From positions 1 to 17,114 of the forward strand of contig JAFMBU010000019.1 of the NCBI GenBank assembly GCA_017858295.1: a DNA stretch of 17,114 bases, written 5' to 3'. This stretch comes from Porticoccaceae bacterium. GTDB lineage: Bacteria; Pseudomonadota; Gammaproteobacteria; Pseudomonadales; Porticoccaceae. The position numbers and the translations under genes were made by a program. The notes below the pieces were generated by a model. It ran no database searches. It had not been told where the DNA came from and saw only the letters and a program-made list of their open reading frames with translations. Each line of letters begins with the position of its first letter. Positions within the stretch are counted from its first letter, which is position 1. This document shows positions 1-6,151 of the stretch, piece by piece.

Positions 1-57
1 AGGTGTCGCGCTGAAAATTATAACCACTAATTGACTGACTATTAACTGAAGTGCCCC

Positions 58-1320
58 ATGCCTGAATTAAAAAAATCGCTCAAGCTGGCTAATGTCTGTT
101 ACGACATCCGCGGCCCCGTTCTCGATCATGCTAACCTGCTTGAAGACGAAGGCCAACGCATAATTAAGCTAAATATTGGCAATCCAGGTGCCTTTGGCTT
201 TGATGCCCCAGACGAAATTATGCACGACGTTATTCACAATCTTCGTGAAGCTCAGGGTTACTGCCATTCAAAAGGCCTTTTCTCAGCCCGCAAAGCGGTG
301 ATGCAACGAGCTCAGACTCAGGGCATTAAAGACGTGGTTGTGGATGACGTAATTATGGGCAATGGCGTCAGCGAGCTGATTGTCATGTCGATGCAGGCGC
401 TGCTGAATAATGGTGATGAGGTGTTGATACCTTCCCCAGACTACCCATTATGGACTGCTGCTGTGTCCATGGCTGGGGGCACACCGGTGCATTATCAGTG
501 CAACGAAGATGACAACTGGCAGCCAAATGTCGCCGATATAGAGAGCAAGATCACCGCCAATACCCGCGGTATAGTGGTGATAAATCCAAATAATCCTACC
601 GGCGCGGTGTACAGCGCAGACAACCTCAAGCAAATCGTTGCCCTGGCAGAGAAATACAATTTGGTGGTGTTTGCCGATGAGATATACGATCGTATTGTCT
701 ATGATGATGCGGTGCATATCCCCCTGGCGACGCTGGTCAAAAAAGTACTCTGCCTGACCTTTAACGGCCTGTCTAAAACCTACCGCCTGGCAGGATTTCG
801 CTCCGGCTGGGTCATTACCTCCGGCGCCAAACAGAATGCTCGCAGCTATATCGAAGGGCTTGAAATGCTAGCCTCTATGCGTCTCTGTGCCAATGTGCCA
901 GCGATGCTTGCAGTGCAGACTGCCCTGGGCGGCTATCAAAGTATCAACGATCTGATACTGCCCAACGGCAGACTGCTGGCGCAGCGTGATTTGGCCTATG
1001 ACCTAATTACCCAGATTCCCGGGGTCAGTTGTGTCAAGCCCAAATCGGCTATGTACCTGTTCCCCAAGTTAGATCCGCTTATGTATCCGATTGCCGACGA
1101 TGAAGACCTAGTGCTTGAGCTGCTTAAGCAGGAGCGCGTGCTGCTGGTTCAGGGCAGTGCCTTTAATATGCTTGGCACACAGCATTTCCGGATTGTATTT
1201 TTGCCTGACAAAGATCAGCTGATTGAGGCGATTGGGCGTCTAGCACTATTTCTTGAGCGAGTTCGTGCTACCACCAGTGGCCAGCAACTAGCTGGCTCTA
1301 TTCGCAAAATCCCAGCTTGA
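58..1320 (+). CDS. alaA: Alanine aminotransferase AlaA (PLP-dependent, class I/II)
   Basis: The 420-residue product is a cytosolic fold-type I aminotransferase that makes alanine from pyruvate and glutamate. It aligns with E. coli AlaA (YfbQ) from the start: an N-terminal stretch with NVCYDIRGPVL, then LNIGNP near residue 38, and DYPLWTAAVS near 128. The PLP-site motifs are all present: NPNNPTG at 176-182, DEIY at 207-210, and SKTYR with the Schiff-base lysine at 240. The ATG at 58 gives the family N-terminus; its upstream GAAG is a weak ribosome site. The gene converges with pdxB, and the two stops overlap by 23 bp. The C-terminus runs about 15 residues past the E. coli end. The family assignment is firm; substrate preference rests on similarity. 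Confidence 0.95.
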   Translation: MPELKKSLKLANVCYDIRGPVLDHANLLEDEGQRIIKLNIGNPGAFGFDAPDEIMHDVIHNLREAQGYCHSKGLFSARKAVMQRAQTQGIKDVVVDDVIMGNGVSELIVMSMQALLNNGDEVLIPSPDYPLWTAAVSMAGGTPVHYQCNEDDNWQPNVADIESKITANTRGIVVINPNNPTGAVYSADNLKQIVALAEKYNLVVFADEIYDRIVYDDAVHIPLATLVKKVLCLTFNGLSKTYRLAGFRSGWVITSGAKQNARSYIEGLEMLASMRLCANVPAMLAVQTALGGYQSINDLILPNGRLLAQRDLAYDLITQIPGVSCVKPKSAMYLFPKLDPLMYPIADDEDLVLELLKQERVLLVQGSAFNMLGTQHFRIVFLPDKDQLIEAIGRLALFLERVRATTSGQQLAGSIRKIPA

Positions 1321-2395
1321 GAGCCTGAGCTTTCAGCTCAGGCTGGGTCGTTTCAGTATCGCTGCTGAATTTATAACAGCTAAACTCATGGCGCTCGGGA
1401 TACTGCTTGCGCAGTAGATCAAAGGTTAGTGCTATATCAGAGCTGGCAGCCATCGCCTGGCGCATTCTCAGGTCGTCTTGACTCACGTCATAGCTCGCCA
1501 ATATCAATTCACTCAGTGTCTCTGCCCTTAGCTTAGCAACAGTTTTAGGCTGCTCTGCAAGCGTATAAGGCTCAACATCAATTAAGCGCTTAAACGCCTG
1601 AGCAAGCATTTCTGTGCCTCTGGCTTTGCCCTCAACGCTATAACCCGCAATATGGGGCGTCGCTAGAGAAACTTTTCTCATTAACGGCAAGCTAACCCTG
1701 GGTTCCCCCTCCCAAACATCCAGTGCCACTCTCAGGGGCGAGCCACTCTCGAGCAACTCCAGCAGTGCAGTATTATCAACCACTGCACCGCGACCAGCAT
1801 TGATCAACAAGCTATCAGGATCAATTCGGGCTAGCACCTCGGCGTTAAATAGATGCTTGGTGGGATGGGGCCCTGAGGTAGTTAAAGGGGTATGCACACA
1901 GATAATATCGCTGGCCAGCACAGTATCGAAATCCGTTAAATTAAAGCCTGAGTCAGCATTTAAGAATGGATCGTAAACATTACAACTAACACCGAGATTG
2001 CTCAGGGCTCTATAGAGTCGCCCACCCACATTGCCGCAGCCCACTATACCAACAGTGCACTGCTGCCAATTGGGCTGTAGACGACTGAGAACCGACAGAT
2101 CATATTGCACCACAGCATCGGCGTTACAGCCCGGAGCATAGGCGAATTCTATACCGCTCTGAGCTAAATATTCCTGATCTATATGGTCTGTTCCAATAGT
2201 CGCAGAGCCAACAAATGAAATCGACGAGCCCTCCAGCAATGCCTTATTAACCTGAGTCACTGAGCGCACTAAAAGCATATCGGCATCGGCTATATCCGCA
2301 GCACAAATTGAGCGGCCCGGCACATAGCTGATAGTGCCAAATGCCCCAAAGCATTGTTCCACCATCAACATATTTTGATCCGCGACTATTTTCAA
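1298..2395 (-). CDS. pdxB: Erythronate-4-phosphate dehydrogenase PdxB
   Basis: This 365-residue cytosolic enzyme oxidises 4-phosphoerythronate in the DXP-dependent pyridoxal phosphate pathway. It belongs to the D-2-hydroxyacid dehydrogenase family. Visible are the NAD-binding GCGNVGG at 119-125, the arginine motif NAGRGAVVDN (Arg202), WEGEP with Glu231, and TPHIAGYSVEGKARG with catalytic His248. The C-terminal dimerisation tail with YDVSQDDLRMR is typical of PdxB and sets it apart from SerA. The start is TTG, chosen because AGGAG (2401-2405) lies five bases upstream and the product begins at the family N-terminus. It is the last gene of the epmC-exonuclease-pdxB set, 41 bp after the exonuclease gene, and its 3' end overlaps alaA on the opposite strand. 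Confidence 0.95.
   Translation of the reverse strand: MKIVADQNMLMVEQCFGAFGTISYVPGRSICAADIADADMLLVRSVTQVNKALLEGSSISFVGSATIGTDHIDQEYLAQSGIEFAYAPGCNADAVVQYDLSVLSRLQPNWQQCTVGIVGCGNVGGRLYRALSNLGVSCNVYDPFLNADSGFNLTDFDTVLASDIICVHTPLTTSGPHPTKHLFNAEVLARIDPDSLLINAGRGAVVDNTALLELLESGSPLRVALDVWEGEPRVSLPLMRKVSLATPHIAGYSVEGKARGTEMLAQAFKRLIDVEPYTLAEQPKTVAKLRAETLSELILASYDVSQDDLRMRQAMAASSDIALTFDLLRKQYPERHEFSCYKFSSDTETTQPELKAQALKLGFCE
1323..1343. terminator. Perfect hairpin at the alaA/pdxB convergent junction
   Basis: GCCTGAGCT (1323-1331), a TTC loop, and AGCTCAGGC (1335-1343) form a perfect 9-bp stem starting two bases after the alaA stop. A CCCA/TGGG pair (1311-1314 with 1344-1347) could extend it across a bulge. 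No T-run follows on the plus strand, so it is not a textbook intrinsic terminator. It may act as a weak terminator or a 3'-end stabiliser for alaA mRNA. It lies inside the 3' coding end of pdxB on the other strand. Confidence 0.5.
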
Positions 2396-2400
2396 TATGG

Positions 2401-2405
2401 CTCCT
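2401..2405 (-). promoter_or_regulatory. Ribosome binding site fixing the pdxB TTG start
   Basis: On the minus strand this reads AGGAG, five bases before the TTG at 2393-2395. No ATG near the conserved N-terminus competes with it. Confidence 0.75.
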
Positions 2406-2436
2406 AAGGATTACTTAAATCCAAGATTAAATGGCT

Positions 2437-3342
2437 CTACCAGCTCGGTGCGAGTTGCCGCCCGCGCAGTTGTTTGGCACGGTCATGAAACTTACCTGCG
2501 AAGCCCATCTCCTCGCAAAACAGATCAAAAGCGTCGAGATTAATTCCCTGCCAAGCAATCTGTTCCAGCTTTGGGGCTTCGTCTATATCCGTGTAAATAG
2601 TGGTCAACTGTCGCGCCAGCGCAAGTTGCTCGCGGTGACTATCAATCTTGTCTGCAAGCTTACTTGCACCGCGGATCGGTAAATCCTGGAGCTGATCCAG
2701 ATGATCCAAAATAGCGTCTATATCGGGAAAATGCAGCAACAACTGTTTAGCGGTCTTGGCCCCCACTCCCGGCACGCCAGCTATATTATCACTGCTATCA
2801 CCAGTCAAGGCTAAAAAGTCTGCCATCTGCTGACAGCCAATCTCGAGATCTTTTTCAACCTGGCGCTGAGTCTTGGGGGGAGCCTTGCCAAAGTCCCAAA
2901 ATAGATCCTCGGCTTCGATCAGCTGCATAAGATCCTTATCTCTTGTCACCACTACAGGCTGTGCATTGGCAAGCCTGGTATTTTTGGCCACGGCACCGAT
3001 CAGATCGTCCGCCTCATAGGTTGCAGATGCCATTTCAGCAACCCCTAAGACGCGACAGAGCTGGCGACAGGCATTTAGCTGAAAGGCCAGAGCCTCATCT
3101 GGGAGCTCACGATTGGCTTTATAGTCCGGGCACAGCTGGTGGCGAAAACCGCTGCGCAAGCTTTCATCGAAGGCGCAGAACAGATGCTCTGGATTCTTAC
3201 TGCGCAACATATCTAGAAGAAAGGCTGTAAAACCATAGACTGCATGGGTCGGATGTCCCGAGTCAAGGGCCTGCCAGTTTTCAGGCAGAGTGAAATAGCT
3301 GCGGAAAATATAGATTGATGAATCGATAAGATAAGCTTGCAT
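2437..3342 (-). CDS. Stand-alone 5'-3' exonuclease / flap endonuclease (Pol I N-domain-like, Xni/ExoIX-like)
   Basis: The 301-residue product resembles the 5' nuclease domain of DNA polymerase I and the stand-alone Xni/ExoIX proteins, which act on flaps and RNA-primer ends. The ATG at 3340-3342 gives MQAYLIDSS, the usual family N-terminus with Asp7; the reading frame stays open upstream but that part lies inside epmC. The metal-ligand set looks complete: Asp7, Asp59, Glu110/Asp112/Asp113 in YEADD, Asp135/Asp137 in TRDKD, and Asp182/Asp185 in TGDSSDN. A helix-3-turn-helix follows (GVPGVGAKTAKQLL, from 189). E. coli ExoIX, as I recall its sequence, lacks several of the later acidic residues, so this protein may be the more active type. 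It sits between epmC (52 bp upstream) and pdxB. No polymerase domain is fused. Confidence 0.88.
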   Translation of the reverse strand: MQAYLIDSSIYIFRSYFTLPENWQALDSGHPTHAVYGFTAFLLDMLRSKNPEHLFCAFDESLRSGFRHQLCPDYKANRELPDEALAFQLNACRQLCRVLGVAEMASATYEADDLIGAVAKNTRLANAQPVVVTRDKDLMQLIEAEDLFWDFGKAPPKTQRQVEKDLEIGCQQMADFLALTGDSSDNIAGVPGVGAKTAKQLLLHFPDIDAILDHLDQLQDLPIRGASKLADKIDSHREQLALARQLTTIYTDIDEAPKLEQIAWQGINLDAFDLFCEEMGFAGKFHDRAKQLRGRQLAPSW

Positions 3343-3394
3343 AATAGACTCGTTGCGCTCCTGCGTAAGTGTGAAAAATAGGCGATCTCGGTCT

Positions 3395-3973
3395 CTAGCC
3401 AAGCATTGCCAACTGATAATGCCCCTCAGACAGCGGCTCGGCACAGTCAAATTGATTGGCCAAGGCTTGCATAAACAGCCGCCCTCTGGGGGGCAAACTG
3501 TCACCAGCACACCATCGCTGTGCTTGCCCAACAATTGCTGTAACAAAGTCATGGCTAGCCCCCTGATCCGAGGCGAGGTTGTCGGCACTGACTCGAAAAC
3601 GCTGGCCACAGGCCACAGAAAATATCCACTCCAGCGCCTGGGGCCTCACCTCTGCCTGCTCAAATAACTGCTGTTGCTGAGATGAGCGACCATCGGGACT
3701 ATACCAGTATCCAAAGTCTAGCTGCTCTCGGCGCTGGGCTCCGGCAATACACCAATGGGCGGATTCATGGAGCGCGCTAGAGAGATAGTCATAACGGAAA
3801 TAGAGCCGGTTATAGGCTTCCACAGAGCTCAGGCCAGCTTCCTCTACAGCCAATCCAGCGGGAATATAAATCGGTTCTTCGGCGCCCCCCAGCAGACGTG
3901 TATTGAGCCGGTCGCAAAACAGCTGGTCAAACAACCCCCTAACTGCTGCCAAGGGCAGATTCTCTGTTAACAA
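3395..3973 (-). CDS. epmC: Elongation factor P hydroxylase EpmC (YfcM)
   Basis: This 192-residue protein matches EpmC, which hydroxylates the beta-lysylated lysine of translation factor EF-P after EpmA and EpmB have acted. The signature HESAHWC at 69-75 (His69, Glu70, His73) fits the metal-binding HExxH of the family. FGYWYSPDGR at 87-96, RPQALEW near 110 and VSADNL at 128-133 also match E. coli YfcM. The region around residues 40-55 is a few residues longer than in E. coli. The start is TTG at 3971-3973, with GGGG (3980-3983) six bases upstream. It is the first gene of the minus-strand epmC-exonuclease-pdxB set. EpmA, EpmB and EF-P are not in this window. Confidence 0.92.
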   Translation of the reverse strand: MLTENLPLAAVRGLFDQLFCDRLNTRLLGGAEEPIYIPAGLAVEEAGLSSVEAYNRLYFRYDYLSSALHESAHWCIAGAQRREQLDFGYWYSPDGRSSQQQQLFEQAEVRPQALEWIFSVACGQRFRVSADNLASDQGASHDFVTAIVGQAQRWCAGDSLPPRGRLFMQALANQFDCAEPLSEGHYQLAMLG

Positions 3974-4010
3974 TTATTACCCCAAGGTTTAAATACTGTG
4001 CCAAACTGAA

Positions 4011-4016
4011 ATTATA
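4011..4016 (-). promoter_or_regulatory. Candidate -10 element for the epmC operon
   Basis: On the minus strand this reads TATAAT, a perfect sigma-70 -10 hexamer, 37 bases before the epmC TTG. The hexamer 17 bases further upstream (GTGCTG) is a poor -35. A good TTGACT at 4052-4057 is too far away (35 bases). The 178-bp gap 3974-4151 must hold promoters for both divergent genes; I see no other convincing element there. Confidence 0.35.
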
Positions 4017-4137
4017 TAGCCATTTCCAATTTGCAGCACCGGCTATTATCAAGTCAATTTATTGTACTTTGCATAGTTCTGGAGTACCTTTAACTAGAGC
4101 ACCGTTAAAAGTAAGACGCGTTTCCTGCCAACCGATT

Positions 4138-4143
4138 AAGGAG
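4138..4143 (+). promoter_or_regulatory. Ribosome binding site of the 4152 gene
   Basis: AAGGAG lies eight bases before the ATG at 4152. This is a strong Shine-Dalgarno sequence and supports the gene being translated. An ATG at 4144 directly after it opens only a three-codon frame ending in TGA and is probably not used. Confidence 0.8.
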
Positions 4144-4151
4144 ATGGACCG

Positions 4152-4922
4152 ATGAGCAAAATCATTGATTTCAAAGCTGCGTCTAAAGCCAGTGCCAAGT
4201 CTGGCTCAAAGACTAAACCAGGATCTGAGAAAAAGTCTGATTCAAAACCCCAGTCTGATAACGTTATAGATTTCTTCACGCGCAAGCCGCTCTCAGAAAA
4301 CCTCGATAACAAGCTTATTCGCATCACTCCGGAGCTCGACGGACTGGAAATGCTCTACTGCAACTCAGAGAATCAGAACAAACTATTCTCAATTAAAGTA
4401 CTCGCCTGGGGGCTGCGCACCAGCGGCGAGGTTATTGGTCTGGTGCCCTGGCTTCATGAACTCATACCCTGCGACGAGATCAATGACCCCTTAAATGGCC
4501 AGTGGCAAGGCTATTACGATGCTGGCGTCGACGAGCTTTTTTACAGTGCACCGCTGCATAAGATTGTCGAGCTGGAGACGGCGGCGGATTACTATGAATA
4601 TCAGTGTGAATCCGATCGCGAGATTATTCAGGAAATCCCCGATACCATTGGCACTCATGCGGTACTGTCGGCAGATAAATTCAAAACTATCACCCTTAAA
4701 GAGGTGGTGAGCTGGAGATTGCGTCAGGATGGCAGTGTCAGCGCCATGTTAATTGATGACAGCAAGATGATCAGCACGCCGGTCCTACCTGGTGATGACT
4801 GCCTCTTTGAGTCCGAAGACTGCGACGATTTTCACTACTTTTTTCAGCACCATATAGCCAATAAAATTAAGGCTCAGGACCCTGATGCCCTGGCGGCTAT
4901 TTCTATACTCTCCGAAAGCTAA
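4152..4922 (+). CDS. Protein of unknown function with an apparent internal duplication
   Basis: I do not recognise this 256-residue protein. Residues 1-37 are Ser/Lys-rich and probably disordered. They are flanked by two IDF motifs, IIDFKAASK at 4-12 and VIDFFTRKPL at 39-48. The rest is soluble, acidic and rich in aromatics, with no signal peptide or membrane segment. Two stretches look related: AWGLRTSGEV at 85-94 and SWRLRQDGSV at 187-196, each followed by an S-x-P triplet (132-134; 208-210) and then a D-aromatic-x-Y-x-x-Q type patch (146-151; 226-232). The gene is real on several grounds: a strong ribosome site, a strong terminator downstream, and a long frame. It is monocistronic, divergent from epmC and convergent with accA. 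No function is proposed. Confidence 0.8.
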   Translation: MSKIIDFKAASKASAKSGSKTKPGSEKKSDSKPQSDNVIDFFTRKPLSENLDNKLIRITPELDGLEMLYCNSENQNKLFSIKVLAWGLRTSGEVIGLVPWLHELIPCDEINDPLNGQWQGYYDAGVDELFYSAPLHKIVELETAADYYEYQCESDREIIQEIPDTIGTHAVLSADKFKTITLKEVVSWRLRQDGSVSAMLIDDSKMISTPVLPGDDCLFESEDCDDFHYFFQHHIANKIKAQDPDALAAISILSES

Positions 4923-4982
4923 GTGACTAAGGGTTAAAAAAGGAGGTTCGAGCCAAAGGCTAAAACCATCTGCCCACAACAA

Positions 4983-5018
4983 AAAAAGCCGCCGTTCTCA
5001 TAGAGTCGGCGGCTTTTT
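4983..5018. terminator. Bidirectional intrinsic terminator between the 4152 gene and accA
   Basis: GCCGCCG (4988-4994) pairs with CGGCGGC (5007-5013). The stem extends by five A-T pairs (4983-4987 with 5014-5018), and CTC/GAG in the loop (4997-4999 with 5003-5005) can add to it. On the plus strand a T5 run follows the GC stem; on the minus strand a T7 run does (A at 4981-4987). It can therefore end both the unknown gene's transcript and the long bamA-to-accA transcript. Confidence 0.9.
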
Positions 5019-5045
5019 ATCAACTGAGAATAATCGAGAAATGGC

Positions 5046-5999
5046 CTATTCAGGACTCCCGTAAGACATTAGTCGCTCAAACCGCGTCTCCAACAACTCA
5101 TCCATAGGCACTGCCGAGAGCTCCTTAAGCTGACGACTGAGACTCTCTTTAAGGGTCTCGCACATGGTATCTATATCGCGATGGGCTCCACCCATTGGCT
5201 CGGGAATGGTCTCGTCCACTATACCGAGCTTCTCAAGATTATCTGAGGTCACACCCATTGCTTCAGCAGCCAGGGATGCCTTGTCGCTGGTTTTCCAAAT
5301 AATATTGGCACAGCCTTCCGGGGAGATAACAAAATAGGTGCTGTACTGCAGCATATTGATTTTATCGCCAACGCCGATTGCCAGCGCGCCACCAGAGCTA
5401 CCCTCGCCTATCACGGTGCAGATAATCGGCGTCTTCAGTCGTGACATGGTCGCCAGATTCCGCGCAATGGCTTCGGAAATATTGCGCTCTTCAGAGTCTA
5501 TCCCTGGATAGGCACCGGGAGTATCAATAAGGGTCAGCACCGGCATTTTAAAACGCTCAGCGGTCTCCATTAAGCGCAGCGCTTTGCGGTAACCTTCGGG
5601 TTTCGGCATACCGAAGTTACGCATCACCTTTTCGTTGACCCCGCGGCCTTTTTCTTCGCCGATCACCATCACTGGCTCACCGTTTAAACGGGCAACACCA
5701 CCGACAATGGCATTGTCATCGCCAAAGTGGCGGTCGCCATGCATCTCTTCGAAGTCGGTAAAGATTCGTTTGATATAGTCGAGAGCATAGGGGCGATGGG
5801 GATGGCGAGCCACCTGGACAACTTGCCAGGGAGTTAATTTGGTGTAGATACTTTCAGTGAGCTTGCGAGATTTATCGCGCAGCTTGGTCACTTCGTCGGC
5901 AATATTTAGATCATTATCATTGCCAACAAGCTGTAGTTCTTCGATCTTTGCTTCGAGTTCGGCTATAGGCTGTTCGAAAGAGAGATAGTTTAAGTTCAT
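5046..5999 (-). CDS. accA: Acetyl-CoA carboxylase carboxyltransferase subunit alpha
   Basis: At 317 residues this matches AccA in length and throughout. With AccD it forms the carboxyltransferase that moves CO2 from biotin-BCCP to acetyl-CoA, making malonyl-CoA for fatty acid synthesis. Visible are the N-terminal FEQPIAELEAKI coiled segment, WQVVQVARHPHRPYALDY near 58-75, RNFGMPKPEGYRKALRLM near 127-144, LIDTPGAYPG at 157-166, and the oxyanion/acyl-CoA region IGEGSSGGALAIGVGD at 197-212. The ATG at 5997-5999 is the family start, but its ribosome site is poor. It is the last gene of the long minus-strand run, 152 bp after dnaE, and is followed by a strong terminator. No tilS gene follows, unlike the Pseudomonas arrangement. 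Confidence 0.97.
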   Translation of the reverse strand: MNLNYLSFEQPIAELEAKIEELQLVGNDNDLNIADEVTKLRDKSRKLTESIYTKLTPWQVVQVARHPHRPYALDYIKRIFTDFEEMHGDRHFGDDNAIVGGVARLNGEPVMVIGEEKGRGVNEKVMRNFGMPKPEGYRKALRLMETAERFKMPVLTLIDTPGAYPGIDSEERNISEAIARNLATMSRLKTPIICTVIGEGSSGGALAIGVGDKINMLQYSTYFVISPEGCANIIWKTSDKASLAAEAMGVTSDNLEKLGIVDETIPEPMGGAHRDIDTMCETLKESLSRQLKELSAVPMDELLETRFERLMSYGSPE

Positions 6000-6061
6000 G
6001 GATAGAGAAATCTCGTGTCTTGGGATAAAACCGCGGTTGCGCGCATTCTAACACTAATAAA

Positions 6062-6081
6062 AATCTACGCTAGAGCAGATT
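6062..6081. repeat. Small imperfect inverted repeat in the dnaE-accA gap
   Basis: AATCTAC (6062-6068) and GCAGATT (6075-6081) pair at 6 of 7 positions around a 6-base centre, about 63 bases upstream of accA. It could be an operator or chance. The 152-bp gap 6000-6151 contains no terminator that I can see and no clear promoter. Confidence 0.25.
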
Positions 6082-6151
6082 AGACTTAGGCGCTGGAGAG
6101 CAGTAAGCACCTAGCTCCACCTTCTACAGATTAGCGCCGAGGACGAACCTT

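Noticed and set aside
31..36. TTGACT upstream of alaA as a -35 element
   Set aside because: The matching -10 would fall at or inside the alaA start codon; a TATAAC at 19-24 is possible as a -10, but its -35 would lie outside the window.
3343..3609. Upstream in-frame extension of the exonuclease frame
   Set aside because: It overlaps epmC, has no family similarity, and the ATG at 3340-3342 gives the conserved N-terminus.
3353..3667. Open frame of 104 codons on the plus strand
   Set aside because: Opposite to epmC and its 3' region; composition and lack of a start signal mark it as a shadow.
4052..4057. TTGACT (minus strand) as the epmC -35
   Set aside because: It lies 35 bases from the TATAAT at 4011-4016, about twice the usual spacing, and no other -10 fits it.
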